A DNA stretch of 64,000 nt from positions 2,027,001 through 2,091,000 of the forward strand of contig NZ_CP067134.1 of NCBI RefSeq assembly GCF_028553765.1, given 5' to 3'. The translations under genes were made by a program, and so were the position numbers. Each line of letters starts with the position of its first letter. Positions within the stretch are counted from its first letter, which is position 1. The notes beneath the pieces were generated by a model, which did no database searches, was not told where the DNA came from, and saw only the letters and a list, made by a program, of their open reading frames with translations. Positions 19,390-28,307 of this stretch are shown one piece after another. This stretch comes from Paracoccus stylophorae. Its GTDB lineage: Bacteria; Pseudomonadota; Alphaproteobacteria; Rhodobacterales; Rhodobacteraceae.

Positions 19390-19908
19390 ATGAGCAACGA
19401 TTCTGAAAACGGCAAGCATCACGAAGGCGACGTGGCCTTCATCCGGTCGCTGGCCGAACTGCTGAACGCCAGCGAACTCAGCGACATCTCCGTCAAGCGC
19501 GAATACGGCGATCACGACCGGCTGACCGTCAAGCTGTCCAAGCACGGCAGACAGGTCACCTATTCCGGCGCGCCCGCCGCCCAGCCCGCCATAGCCCCCG
19601 CAGCGCCCGCCGGTTCGGCGCCGTCCGCCGCCGCGCAGGGTGCCGCGCCCGGACCCGAAGATCCGGTGAACCTGCCCGGCATCGTCACCTCGCCCATGGT
19701 GGGCACCGCCTATCTGTCGCCCGAACCCGGCGCTGCGGCCTTCGTCCAGATCGGCCAGTCCGTCGCCGAGGGCGAGACGCTGATGATCGTCGAGGCGATG
19801 AAGACCATGAACCACATCCCCTCGCCCCGCGCCGGCACCGTCAAGCGCATCCTGATCGACGATGGCAGCCCGGTCGAATTCGGCGCCCCCCTGATGGTCG
19901 TCGAGTGA
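19390..19908 (+). CDS. accB: Acetyl-CoA carboxylase biotin carrier protein
   Basis: BCCP of 172 residues, carrying carboxybiotin between AccC and the carboxyltransferase in fatty acid synthesis. The N-terminal helical region (residues 10-55) is joined by an Ala/Pro-rich linker (about 60-92) to the biotinyl domain. The biotinylated lysine is K138 in [10 protein letters not shown], and the thumb region is [14 protein letters not shown]. Stop and accC start are seven bases apart, the usual accBC operon. Confidence 0.96.
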   Translation: MSNDSENGKHHEGDVAFIRSLAELLNASELSDISVKREYGDHDRLTVKLSKHGRQVTYSGAPAAQPAIAPAAPAGSAPSAAAQGAAPGPEDPVNLPGIVTSPMVGTAYLSPEPGAAAFVQIGQSVAEGETLMIVEAMKTMNHIPSPRAGTVKRILIDDGSPVEFGAPLMVVE

Positions 19909-19915
19909 GGGCCGC

Positions 19916-21262
19916 ATGTTCCGCAAGATCCTGATCGCCAACCGGGGCGAGATCGCGCTGCGCGTGATCCGCGCCTGCCGGGAAATGGGCATCGCCTCGG
20001 TCGCGGTCCATTCCACCGCCGACGCCGAGGCCATGCATGTGCGCATGGCCGACGAATCCGTCTGCATCGGCCCGGCGCCGTCCTCGGCCAGCTATCTGAA
20101 CATGGCCGCCATCGTGTCGGCCTGCGAGATCACCGGCGCGCAGGCGATCCATCCCGGCTATGGGTTCCTGTCCGAAAACGCCGTGTTCGTGCAGATGCTG
20201 GAGGATCACGGCATCACCTTCATCGGGCCGCGCGCCGAACATATCCGCATCATGGGCGACAAGATCACCGCCAAGGACACGATGAAGGCGCTTGGCGTGC
20301 CCTGCGTGCCCGGCAGCGACGGCGGCGTCGAGGATGTGGACAGCGCCCGCAGGGTCGCGGCCGAAATCGGCTATCCGGTCATCATCAAGGCCACCGCCGG
20401 CGGCGGCGGGCGCGGGATGAAGGTCGCGCTTGACGACAACGGTCTGGAAAGCGCCTTCCGCACCGCCCGCGCCGAGGCGAAGGCCGCCTTCGGCAACCCC
20501 GACGTCTATATCGAGAAATATCTGCAACGACCCCGCCATATCGAGATCCAGGTCTTCGGCGACGGCCAGGGACGCGCCGTCCATCTGGGCGAACGCGACT
20601 GTTCGCTGCAACGCCGCCACCAGAAGGTCCTGGAAGAGGCGCCCGGCCCCGTCATCACCCCCGAACAGCGCGACCGGATCGGCAAGACCTGCGCCGACGC
20701 AGTTGCCAAGATCGGCTATGCCGGCGCGGGGACCATCGAATTCCTGTTCGAGGACGGAGAGTTCTATTTCATCGAGATGAACACCCGGCTTCAGGTCGAA
20801 CACCCGGTGACCGAGGCGATCTTCGGCGTCGATCTGGTCCGCCAGCAGATCCTTGTCGCCGCCGGCGAGGGGATGGAGTTCGAACAGGCCCGGCTGTCGA
20901 TCCGCGGCCACGCGATCGAGGTGCGCATCAACGCCGAAAAGCCGCCGACCTTCAGCCCCTGCCCCGGCCGCATCAGCCAGTATCACGCCCCCGGCGGGCT
21001 GGGCGTGCGCATCGATTCGGCGCTGTATCAGGGCTATTCCATCCCGCCTTACTACGACAGTCTCATCGGCAAGCTGATCGTGCATGGCCGCGACCGGCGC
21101 GAGGCACTGGCCCGGCTGGACCGCGCTCTTGGCGAGATGATCGTGGACGGCATCGACACGACCATGCCGCTGTTCCGCGCCCTGCTGCAAGAGCCCGACA
21201 TCCAAAGCGGCAATTACTCGATCCACTGGCTGGAACGCTGGCTGGAACAGCAATTCGGCTGA
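19916..21262 (+). CDS. accC: Acetyl-CoA carboxylase biotin carboxylase
   Basis: Biotin carboxylase of 448 residues with an N-terminal domain beginning [19 protein letters not shown]. The ATP-grasp domain contains [14 protein letters not shown] and the catalytic stretch [14 protein letters not shown]. It carboxylates the biotin on AccB using bicarbonate and ATP. It lies seven bases after accB and ten bases before aat, suggesting one transcript. Length and motifs match the family. Confidence 0.97.
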   Translation: MFRKILIANRGEIALRVIRACREMGIASVAVHSTADAEAMHVRMADESVCIGPAPSSASYLNMAAIVSACEITGAQAIHPGYGFLSENAVFVQMLEDHGITFIGPRAEHIRIMGDKITAKDTMKALGVPCVPGSDGGVEDVDSARRVAAEIGYPVIIKATAGGGGRGMKVALDDNGLESAFRTARAEAKAAFGNPDVYIEKYLQRPRHIEIQVFGDGQGRAVHLGERDCSLQRRHQKVLEEAPGPVITPEQRDRIGKTCADAVAKIGYAGAGTIEFLFEDGEFYFIEMNTRLQVEHPVTEAIFGVDLVRQQILVAAGEGMEFEQARLSIRGHAIEVRINAEKPPTFSPCPGRISQYHAPGGLGVRIDSALYQGYSIPPYYDSLIGKLIVHGRDRREALARLDRALGEMIVDGIDTTMPLFRALLQEPDIQSGNYSIHWLERWLEQQFG

Positions 21263-21272
21263 CGCGACCGCG

Positions 21273-21902
21273 ATGCTGACCGCTGCGCAATTGCTGTCGG
21301 GCTATGCGCGCGGGGTGTTCCCGATGGCCGAAAGCGCGGATGATCCGAACCTCTACTGGTTCGATCCGCCGATCCGGGGCGTGTTGCCGGTGGGCGGCGT
21401 GCATGCCGCGCGGTCGCTGCGGCGCGATCTGCGGCGGGGCGGGTGGTCCGCGCATCTGAACCGCGATTTCGATGCCATCGTGGCCGCCTGCGCCGCGCGG
21501 GACGAAACCTGGATCAACGCGCAGCTGGCGCGGCTGTATCGCGAACTGCATCTGGCCGGCCACGCCCACGCCATCGAGATCCGGCAGCAGGGCAGCTTTG
21601 CCGGCGGGCTGTTCGGGGTCACGCTTGGCGCGGCGTTCTTCGGCGAATCGATGGTTTCGCATCGCAGCAACGGGTCGCGCATGGCGCTGCTGTGGACCTC
21701 ATCGCATCTGGCGCGTTGCGGTTTCACGCTGTTCGACACGCAGTTCCTGACCCCGCATCTGGCCCGCATGGGCGGGATCGAGATCAGCCGCGACCAGTAT
21801 CGCCGCCGATTGTCGGCCGCGCTGCGCATCCGTGCCGATTTCACGGCGGCGCCGCTGCTGCCCGCCGATCAGCTTTGGCAGGAAATCACCCAGACGTCAT
21901 AG
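21273..21902 (+). CDS. aat: Leucyl/phenylalanyl-tRNA-protein transferase
   Basis: N-end rule enzyme of 209 residues that adds Leu or Phe from aminoacyl-tRNA to proteins with N-terminal Arg or Lys, marking them for ClpAP. Characteristic segments are GYARGVFPMAES, YWFDPPIRGVLP, GGLFGVTLGAAFFGESMVSH and FDTQFLTPHL. It follows accC by ten bases. Its 3' end overlaps the convergent DUF2155 gene by 34 bases. Confidence 0.95.
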   Translation: MLTAAQLLSGYARGVFPMAESADDPNLYWFDPPIRGVLPVGGVHAARSLRRDLRRGGWSAHLNRDFDAIVAACAARDETWINAQLARLYRELHLAGHAHAIEIRQQGSFAGGLFGVTLGAAFFGESMVSHRSNGSRMALLWTSSHLARCGFTLFDTQFLTPHLARMGGIEISRDQYRRRLSAALRIRADFTAAPLLPADQLWQEITQTS

Positions 21903-22231
21903 CGGGCATCGTCCAGCGCCGACAAGGCGGGCGAACTGGCGATCATCCAGCCGCTGAACAGCGTCACGTTCTGCGCCAGATCGGTAATGGCCAGCTGCGC
22001 ATAGGCGTCAGAGCTGGGATCGCCGGCGGGATAGCGGCATTCGCCCAGACGCACCTCCAGCCGGCCGAAACGCGTCGCCTCGCCGACCTGCAACCGGATC
22101 TCGGTCGTGCGGCCCGACACCTTGTCCAGACCGCGCAGCAACGCACCGTCCGCGCGCGCCACCTCATCCGCGGCCAGCGCGACCGCGGCGGGCAGGAATG
22201 TCAGCAGGGCGGTCAGCGCGGCGCGGATCAC
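21869..22231 (-). CDS. DUF2155 exported protein
   Basis: Exported protein of 120 residues with an N-terminal signal peptide (TALLTFLPAAVALAA). The mature domain is ADGALLRGLDKVSGRTTEI followed by FGRLEVRLGECRYP and an ending YDVWVISCQS, the pattern of DUF2155, common in alphaproteobacteria. Two cysteines may form a disulfide. The GTG start at 22231 overlaps the stop of the mlaD-like gene (GTGA), so translation is probably coupled. Its function is unknown; the operon suggests an envelope role. Confidence 0.82.
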   Translation of the reverse strand: MIRAALTALLTFLPAAVALAADEVARADGALLRGLDKVSGRTTEIRLQVGEATRFGRLEVRLGECRYPAGDPSSDAYAQLAITDLAQNVTLFSGWMIASSPALSALDDARYDVWVISCQS

Positions 22232-22707
22232 GGGCCCGGCTCCGCGTCCTGCGACTGGCTGTCGACGAATTTCATCATCAGCTGGATCAGGCTGACCGCG
22301 CCCTGCACATCCTCGATCTCGTCGCCGGGCGCCAGATCGTCGGGGCTGCCGCCGGGCTGGATCTGGATGTAGGAGCCGCCCAGCAATCCGTCGGACTGGA
22401 TGATCGCGGCGCTGTCGGCCGGCAGGACGACCGTGTCGGGAAGGGTGATCGCGGCATCGGCCATGTAGGTCTGCGGATTCAGCCGAACTGACGCGACGCG
22501 CCCGACCTTGACGCCCGCCAGCCGGACCTCGGTCCCGACCTCGACGCCGTCGACATCGGGAAACGAGGCCGTCAGTTCGTAACCGCCCGACCTGAACAGA
22601 TCGCCCCAGGACGCCCAGGCCAGAAACCCCGCCGCGACGATCAGCACGATGGCCCCGGCGATCAGTTCGGCGCGCTGTTCGGCCCGATGCTCGGCGTGGG
22701 CGGTCAT
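22228..22707 (-). CDS. mlaD: MlaD-type phospholipid-transport protein
   Basis: Single-helix inner-membrane protein of 159 residues with an MCE domain. The membrane anchor is near residues 15-33 (ELIAGAIVLIVAAGFLAWAS), followed by the MCE fold with VEVGTEVRLAGVKVGRV and LLGGSYIQIQPGG. In characterised systems MlaD hexamers sit in an ATP-driven complex (MlaFEDB) moving phospholipids between membranes. No mlaE or mlaF lies here, so the partners must be elsewhere. It starts directly after the NDUFA12 gene and overlaps the DUF2155 gene by four bases. Confidence 0.88.
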   Translation of the reverse strand: MTAHAEHRAEQRAELIAGAIVLIVAAGFLAWASWGDLFRSGGYELTASFPDVDGVEVGTEVRLAGVKVGRVASVRLNPQTYMADAAITLPDTVVLPADSAAIIQSDGLLGGSYIQIQPGGSPDDLAPGDEIEDVQGAVSLIQLMMKFVDSQSQDAEPGP

Positions 22708-23082
22708 CTATTCCGGCTGCCAGGCATCGTAATCGCGCCGCACCGCCGGTTCGGCACGATACAGCGATCCTTCGGGATAATACGCCGCCGGCGTGCCGGT
22801 CATGTTCGGCACATGCGGCTTTTCCCAGACCTTGCGCGGCACCGGCACCTCGGTCGGCGGCTCGTCCCAGGTGTGGTGCAGCCAGCCATGCCATTCCGGC
22901 GTCACCCGGCTTGCCTCGGATTCGCCCTTGTAGATTACCCAACGGCGCGAGCCGTCCTTGTTCTGATAGAAGACGTTGCCCTGATCGTCCTCGCCGACCT
23001 TCTTGCCGTTCCGCCACGTCCAGAACTGGGTGTTGATGGTCTGGCTGTTCCACCAGGTCAGGGTGCGAAGCAGAAACGACAT
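22708..23082 (-). CDS. NDUFA12-family complex I accessory subunit
   Basis: A 124-residue homologue of the mitochondrial complex I accessory subunit NDUFA12 (B17.2). Diagnostic segments are [21 protein letters not shown] and [25 protein letters not shown], followed by [20 protein letters not shown]. It is known from alphaproteobacterial complex I (for example Paracoccus) and supports the taxonomic placement. Its stop directly abuts the mlaD-like start, making a three-gene operon with envelope proteins. The nuo genes are not in this window. Confidence 0.93.
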   Translation of the reverse strand: MSFLLRTLTWWNSQTINTQFWTWRNGKKVGEDDQGNVFYQNKDGSRRWVIYKGESEASRVTPEWHGWLHHTWDEPPTEVPVPRKVWEKPHVPNMTGTPAAYYPEGSLYRAEPAVRRDYDAWQPE

Positions 23083-23211
23083 CAGTGCGAACCTTCCTTC
23101 AAGGGCTGTCCGAGATATGGCGCAAGCGGGGGCCGACGTCCAGAGACTGCGCGCCCTGCCGCGCCCGCGCGTCGCGGCGCAGCGGCCCGCCGCCGCGCAG
23201 GCCCCGACGGT

Positions 23212-24477
23212 TCAGCCGGCCGAGGCGCTTTCCTTTTTCTGGTCGGCATGGATCAGCAGCGGCTTGACCGATGCGTTCTCGACCGCATCCTCGTTCACGA
23301 CGACTTCCTCGACGCTGTCCAGACCCGGCAATTCGAACATCGTGTCCAGCAGAATGTCCTCCATGATCGAGCGCAGCCCGCGCGCGCCGGTCTTGCGCTT
23401 GATCGCGCGCCGCGCGATGGCGTTCAGCGCATCGTCGGTGAAGGTCAGTTCAACCCCTTCCAGATCGAACAGCCGCTGATACTGCTTGACCAGCGCGTTC
23501 TTGGGCTTGGTCAGGATGATGATCAGCGCCTCTTCGTCCAGATCGGTCAGCGTCGCGATCACCGGCAGACGGCCGACGAATTCCGGGATCAGGCCGAATT
23601 TCAGCAGATCCTCGGGCTCAAGCTCCATGAAGACCTCGCCCACGCCGCGATCGTCGTTGTCCTTGACCGTCGCGCCGAAACCCATCGCGGTGCCCTTGTT
23701 GCGCTGCGAGATGATCCGGTCCAGCCCCGCGAACGCCCCGCCGCAGATGAACAGGATGTTGGTCGTGTCGACCTGCAGGAATTCCTGCTGCGGATGCTTG
23801 CGCCCGCCCTGCGGCGGCACGCTGGCAACCGTGCCCTCCATGATCTTCAGCAGGGCCTGCTGCACGCCTTCGCCCGACACGTCGCGGGTGATCGAGGGGT
23901 TGTCGGACTTGCGGGTGATCTTGTCGACCTCGTCGATATAGACGATGCCGCGCTGCGCGCGTTCGACATTGTATTCGCTGGCCTGCAACAGCTTGAGGAT
24001 GATGTTCTCGACATCCTCGCCGACATATCCCGCCTCGGTCAGCGTGGTGGCATCGGCCATGGTGAACGGAACGTCCAGGATCCGCGCCAGCGTCTGCGCC
24101 AGCAACGTCTTGCCGCAGCCGGTCGGGCCGATCAGCAGGATGTTCGACTTGGCCAGTTCGATATCGGATTTGCTGCCGTGGTTCAGCCGCTTGTAGTGGT
24201 TGTGCACCGCCACCGACAGGACGCGCTTGGCATGTTCCTGCCCGATCACATAGTCGTCAAGAACCTGACAGATCTCTTTCGGCGTGGGCACGCCGTCGCC
24301 GGATTTCAGACCGGTGGATTTGGTTTCCTCGCGGATGATGTCCATGCACAATTCGACGCATTCATCGCAGATGAATACGGTCGGACCCGCAATCAGCTTG
24401 CGGACCTCGTGCTGGCTCTTGCCGCAAAAGCTGCAATAAAGCGTGTTCTTGCTGTCGCCGCCGGACTGGTTCGCCAT
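23212..24477 (-). CDS. clpX: ClpX ATPase subunit of ClpXP
   Basis: AAA+ unfoldase of 421 residues that delivers substrates to ClpP. The N-terminal zinc-binding domain is [14 protein letters not shown] with [10 protein letters not shown] (residues about 16-48). Walker A is [12 protein letters not shown] and Walker [14 protein letters not shown]. The pore loop and sensor regions ([14 protein letters not shown]-like KTGARGLRS) are present. It lies 167 bases downstream of clpP on the same strand. Full length and motif-complete. Confidence 0.97.
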   Translation of the reverse strand: MANQSGGDSKNTLYCSFCGKSQHEVRKLIAGPTVFICDECVELCMDIIREETKSTGLKSGDGVPTPKEICQVLDDYVIGQEHAKRVLSVAVHNHYKRLNHGSKSDIELAKSNILLIGPTGCGKTLLAQTLARILDVPFTMADATTLTEAGYVGEDVENIILKLLQASEYNVERAQRGIVYIDEVDKITRKSDNPSITRDVSGEGVQQALLKIMEGTVASVPPQGGRKHPQQEFLQVDTTNILFICGGAFAGLDRIISQRNKGTAMGFGATVKDNDDRGVGEVFMELEPEDLLKFGLIPEFVGRLPVIATLTDLDEEALIIILTKPKNALVKQYQRLFDLEGVELTFTDDALNAIARRAIKRKTGARGLRSIMEDILLDTMFELPGLDSVEEVVVNEDAVENASVKPLLIHADQKKESASAG

Positions 24478-24644
24478 CGTCCACTTCCTTGCTTGCCGCC
24501 GGACCCTTTCGGAACCCCGCGGGCGGTGCCGGTTTCCTTTCCGTGCTCCGCTTCGGTGATCGTCCGGGGCGGCCCGTCGCGGCCGCCACGTCTGGTTCGC
24601 GCCATGTTAGGGGTGACACCGCCGCGTCACAATCCCCATCACGG

Positions 24645-25277
24645 CTATTTCTTCTCGGGCTCGGCCTTGCCGCGCGGCTCAAGCACCTCGTCGATCAGGC
24701 CCCAATCCTTCGCCTCGACGGGGGACATGAAACGGTCGCGTTCCAACGCCTCCTCGACCTCTTCCAGCGATTTGCCGGTATGGGCGACATAGATCTCGTT
24801 CAGGCGGCGCTTCAGCTTTTCGGTCTCGCGCGCGTGGATCAGGATGTCGGTCGCCTGCCCCTGATACCCGCCCGAGGGTTGGTGGACCATCACCCGGCTG
24901 TTGGGCAGCGAATAGCGCAGCCCCGGCTCTCCGGCGGCCAGCAGCAGCGATCCCATCGAGGCCGCCTGCCCCACGACCAGCGTCGAGACGCGCGGCCGGA
25001 TATACTGCATCGTGTCATAGATCGACAGGCCCGACGTCACCACGCCGCCGGGGCTGTTGATATACATGCTGATGTCCTTGGACGGGTTCTCCGCCTCGAG
25101 AAACAGCAACTGCGCGCAGATCAGGGTGGACATGCCGTCATGGACCGGCCCGGACACGAAGATGATGCGTTCCTTCAGCAGACGCGAGAAGATGTCATAG
25201 GCACGCTCGCCCCGCGAGGTCTGTTCGACCACCATCGGCACGAGGGTGTTCATGTAGAATTCTGCCGGATCGCTCAT
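24645..25277 (-). CDS. clpP: ClpP protease subunit
   Basis: Serine protease of 210 residues forming the tetradecameric ClpP chamber. The catalytic serine is in [13 protein letters not shown] (about residue 107) and the histidine in VMVHQPSGG (about residue 132). The ATG at 25277 ([20 protein letters not shown]) has AAGGACAG upstream. Reading upstream continues open but without homology. It precedes clpX on the same strand and is divergent from pth. Confidence 0.97.
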   Translation of the reverse strand: MSDPAEFYMNTLVPMVVEQTSRGERAYDIFSRLLKERIIFVSGPVHDGMSTLICAQLLFLEAENPSKDISMYINSPGGVVTSGLSIYDTMQYIRPRVSTLVVGQAASMGSLLLAAGEPGLRYSLPNSRVMVHQPSGGYQGQATDILIHARETEKLKRRLNEIYVAHTGKSLEEVEEALERDRFMSPVEAKDWGLIDEVLEPRGKAEPEKK

Positions 25278-25443
25278 CTTCTGTCCTTGCCTGTTATTCC
25301 CGGTGCCGCGAGTCGACAGGGTTTCGTCCCATCTCTTATCCGCGAAAGGTTGACAGAGTCTTAGTAACCGGCAAGGTCCGCCGCAAGGGATGGAACGAAA
25401 TTCCCGGCATGTCAGGCTGATGGCGGGGCGGCAGGAGGGGTCG

Positions 25444-26154
25444 ATGAAACTGATCGTGGGGCTGGGCAATCCGGGCGCGAAATACGCGGGGAACCGGCAC
25501 AATATCGGCTTCATGGCGGTGGACCGGATCGCGTCCGATCATGGGCTTGGACCGTGGAAGGCGCGATTTCAGGGGCTTGCCGCCGAGGGACGGCTGGGCG
25601 AGACGCGGGTGGTGCTGCTGAAGCCGCAAGGTTTCATGAACCTGTCGGGCCAGTCGGTCGGCGAGGCGATGCGCTATCTGCGGCTGACGCCCGCCGACGT
25701 GATCGTGATGCATGACGAGCTGGACCTGGCGCCGGGCAAGTGCCGGGTGAAACAGGGCGGCGGCCATGCCGGCCATAACGGCCTGCGCTCGATCCACCAG
25801 CATATCGGGCCGGATTACGCGCGCATCCGTCTGGGCATCGGCCATCCGGGCCACAAGGACCGGGTGACGGGCCATGTGCTGTCCGATTTCGCCAAGGCCG
25901 ATCAGGACTGGCTGGACGATCTGCTGCGCGGGGTGTCGGATGGCGCGGCGGCGCTGGCGGCGGGCGATGCCGGGCGGTTCCAGAACGCGGTGGCGCAGCG
26001 CACGGTCCCACAGCGCGGCAACGCCCCCCGCCCCGCAGACCAGGGCGCGGCACGGAAACCGGCCGCGGACCCGCCTGCCGAAAAGGACGAACCGGCGCAA
26101 AAGCCCGCCAGTTTCAGCGACCGGCTGCGCGCGCTGACCGAACGGTTCAAGTGA
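25444..26154 (+). CDS. pth: Peptidyl-tRNA hydrolase
   Basis: Enzyme that releases tRNA from prematurely dropped peptidyl-tRNA. The N-terminus [20 protein letters not shown] contains the conserved asparagine and histidine. [22 protein letters not shown] and [12 protein letters not shown] complete the active site. At 236 residues it is about 40 longer than E. coli Pth because of a Pro/Ala/Lys-rich linker ending in a short amphipathic segment [14 protein letters not shown]. The stop overlaps the GTG start of the DUF2332 gene. Confidence 0.96.
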   Translation: MKLIVGLGNPGAKYAGNRHNIGFMAVDRIASDHGLGPWKARFQGLAAEGRLGETRVVLLKPQGFMNLSGQSVGEAMRYLRLTPADVIVMHDELDLAPGKCRVKQGGGHAGHNGLRSIHQHIGPDYARIRLGIGHPGHKDRVTGHVLSDFAKADQDWLDDLLRGVSDGAAALAAGDAGRFQNAVAQRTVPQRGNAPRPADQGAARKPAADPPAEKDEPAQKPASFSDRLRALTERFK

Positions 26155-27233
26155 GCGAAAGCGCCGTCCGCGCCGCGTTCCGCGATCAGGCCCGGGCCTG
26201 CGCCGCGTTGGGATCATCCTTCACGGCGGCGGTGTGCGACCGGCTGGGCCAGTCCCTGCAAACGGATCAGGGCCCTGTCGCCGCGCGCGTCCTGGGCTGG
26301 CGGGGCGATCCGTCGGGGCGGGCCGACTCGGTGCCGCTGCGGCTGTGCGGCGCGCTGCATGCGCTGGTTCTTGACGGCGACGATCCGGCGCTGGCGCAAG
26401 CCTATCGCGCGCGGGTCGTGGATGAGGCCGCGATCCTGACCGCGCTGCGTGTCCACGCGGATCGCGTGCTGGAATGGCTGGACCACGCTCCGCAGACGAA
26501 CGAGGTCGGCCGATCCGCCGTCCTCATCGCCGCGGCCCGGTTTCTGGCCGCGCTGTGTCCGCAGCCGATCCGGGCGCTGGAACTGGGCGCGTCGGCCGGG
26601 CTGAACCTGAATTTCGCCCGCTATCGTCTGGCACCGGGTTCGGACCCTATGAACCCTTCGGACGAGGGCGATGCGGCGGATTGGGTCGTTCTGCGTCCCG
26701 ACTGGCAGGGCGACGTTCCGCAGGGCGGTTTCGACGTGGCCAGCGCCGAGGGCGTCGATCTGCATCCGCTGGACCCGCAGACGGACGGTCTGCGGCTGAT
26801 GGCCTATTGCTGGGCCGATCAGGAGCGGCGGCTGTCGCGGCTGCGCGCGGCGCTGCATCTGGCGCGCACGCATCCGCCGCGCGTGGTTGCGGGCGATGCG
26901 GGCGACTGGCTGCGCGACCGGCTGGCGCGGCCCGCGCCGGATCGGCTGACGCTGGTCTTTCATACGGTGGCGCATCAGTATTTCCCGCCCGCCACGCAGT
27001 TTGCCTGCGCCGACGCGCTGCGCCGGGCCGCCGATGCCGCAGCCGCCGGGGGCGGCCCGGTCGCCCATTTCTCGATGGAGGCGGATGGCGGCGACGGCGC
27101 GGCCCTGACCCTGCGGCTGTGGGACGGGCGGGCGCGGGGCTGGCATCTGGGACGGGCCGATTTCCACGGAAGATGGGTCAGCTGGCATCCCGTCGCGATC
27201 CAAGGGCTTGGCGATGGCCGACGCGAGGGTTAG
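26151..27233 (+). CDS. DUF2332 family protein
   Basis: Protein of 360 residues matching the DUF2332 pattern. There is an N-terminal region around FRDQARACAALGSS, a motif ALELGASAGLNLNFARYR resembling the SAM-binding loop of methyltransferases, and later HTVAHQYFP. No catalytic function is established for the family; a methyltransferase-like fold is inferred from the ELGASAGLNL motif. The GTG start overlaps the pth stop by four bases, so it is probably translated with pth. Confidence 0.82.
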   Translation: MSESAVRAAFRDQARACAALGSSFTAAVCDRLGQSLQTDQGPVAARVLGWRGDPSGRADSVPLRLCGALHALVLDGDDPALAQAYRARVVDEAAILTALRVHADRVLEWLDHAPQTNEVGRSAVLIAAARFLAALCPQPIRALELGASAGLNLNFARYRLAPGSDPMNPSDEGDAADWVVLRPDWQGDVPQGGFDVASAEGVDLHPLDPQTDGLRLMAYCWADQERRLSRLRAALHLARTHPPRVVAGDAGDWLRDRLARPAPDRLTLVFHTVAHQYFPPATQFACADALRRAADAAAAGGGPVAHFSMEADGGDGAALTLRLWDGRARGWHLGRADFHGRWVSWHPVAIQGLGDGRREG

Positions 27234-27260
27234 CCTTGACGAAGACACGAGGAGAAGGTG

Positions 27261-27638
27261 ATGGAGCCATCGCTGAACGTCCTGGGCGGCAAGCTGCAAC
27301 CCTGTTCCATGGACCCGCTGACCGGATTCTATCGCAACGGCTGCTGCGACACGGGGGCCGAGGATGTCGGCAGCCATACGGTCTGCGTCGTCGTCACGGC
27401 CGAGTTTCTGGCCATGTCCGCCTATCTGGGCAACGATCTGGCCACGCCGCGGCCGGAATTCCGCTTTGCCGGGCTGAAGCCGGGCGACCGCTGGTGCCTG
27501 TGCGCGGCACGGTTTCTGCAAGCGGCGCAGGAGCAGGTGGCGCCGAAGGTGGTTCTGGACGCCACCCATGTCTCGGCGCTGAGGATCGTCCCGCTGGAAC
27601 TGCTGCGTGCCCATGCGCTTGCCGATCCGAAGGATTAG
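27261..27638 (+). CDS. DUF2237 family protein
   Basis: A 125-residue protein with the conserved pattern NVLGGKLQPCS, TGFYRNGCCDTGAEDVGSHT, GNDLATPRPEFRFAGLKPGD and WCLCAARFLQA, which defines DUF2237. Several invariant cysteines suggest metal binding or redox chemistry, but no function is established. The ATG at 27261 is favoured over the adjacent GTG at 27258 because GGAGAAG lies at better spacing. It follows the DUF2332 gene by 27 bases and its 3' end overlaps the next gene. Confidence 0.85.
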   Translation: MEPSLNVLGGKLQPCSMDPLTGFYRNGCCDTGAEDVGSHTVCVVVTAEFLAMSAYLGNDLATPRPEFRFAGLKPGDRWCLCAARFLQAAQEQVAPKVVLDATHVSALRIVPLELLRAHALADPKD

Positions 27639-28209
27639 CCTGTCGGCGGTCCTGGCGATAGGTCTTGCCTCGCCTGTTGCCGCGCAGGCGATGCGCGCGG
27701 ACGATGCCGCACGTCTGGCCGCGTTCGACGCCAAGCCGACGCAGGCGCTGTTGTCGGCCTTCGCCCATGGCAGCCCCGATGACGTGGCGATCCTGTCGGA
27801 TGCGCTGCGCGGCGCGGGGTGGCCGGCCGAACAGGCGCTGGCGACCCTGCCGGGCGACTGGACCTGCCAGACGATCAAGCTGGGCGGCCTGCTGCCCATC
27901 GTCGTCTATGCCCCGTTCCGCTGCCGGATCGACGAGGCGGGCGGGTTTGAAAAGCTCAGTGGATCGCAGCGGACCCGAGGCCATCTGTCGATCCGGGACG
28001 GGCGCGTGATCTATCTGGGAACCGGCTTTGTCGCGGGCGACACGCCGCCCGATTATGCCGCTCTGCCGGACCACGTCGATCCGGGGGCCATGCCGCAATT
28101 CATGCCCGAGATCGGGATCGTTCAGGTCACCGGGCCGGATGCGGCGCGTGTCCTGCTGCCGCTGCCGCATCTGGAATCGGACCTCAACCTGCTGGTGCTG
28201 CGCCGATAA
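27607..28209 (+). CDS. DUF4893 exported protein
   Basis: About 200 residues with an N-terminal signal sequence (LSAVLAIGLASPVAAQA). The mature part has an Asp/Ala-rich helical region followed by GDWTCQTIKLGGLLPIVVY, FRCRIDEAGGFEKLSGSQRT and a C-terminal LPHLESDLNLLVLRR, consistent with DUF4893. It may start at GTG 27607 (GGA at good spacing) or ATG 27613; both lie inside the DUF2237 gene, giving a 26-32 base overlap. It is the last gene of a pth-DUF2332-DUF2237-DUF4893 series. Function unknown. Confidence 0.78.
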   Translation: MPMRLPIRRISLSAVLAIGLASPVAAQAMRADDAARLAAFDAKPTQALLSAFAHGSPDDVAILSDALRGAGWPAEQALATLPGDWTCQTIKLGGLLPIVVYAPFRCRIDEAGGFEKLSGSQRTRGHLSIRDGRVIYLGTGFVAGDTPPDYAALPDHVDPGAMPQFMPEIGIVQVTGPDAARVLLPLPHLESDLNLLVLRR

Positions 28210-28212
28210 GGT

Positions 28213-28279
28213 GCACGGTCTGCCGTGCGGTTCGGCAAGGCGGCAACGAGAAGCGGCCGAAGACGAAATCTCCGGCCGC
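28213..28279. terminator. Two hairpins between convergent genes
   Basis: GCACGG-TCTG-CCGTGC (28213-28228) and GCGGCCG with CGGCCGC (28253-28259 and 28273-28279, loop 13 bases) lie between the DUF4893 gene and the convergent acidic-protein gene. No strong U-tract follows either, so these are terminator-like structures of uncertain efficiency. Confidence 0.45.
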
Positions 28280-28307
28280 GTCGCAGGTCTATCGGATTGG
28301 TCGCGGG

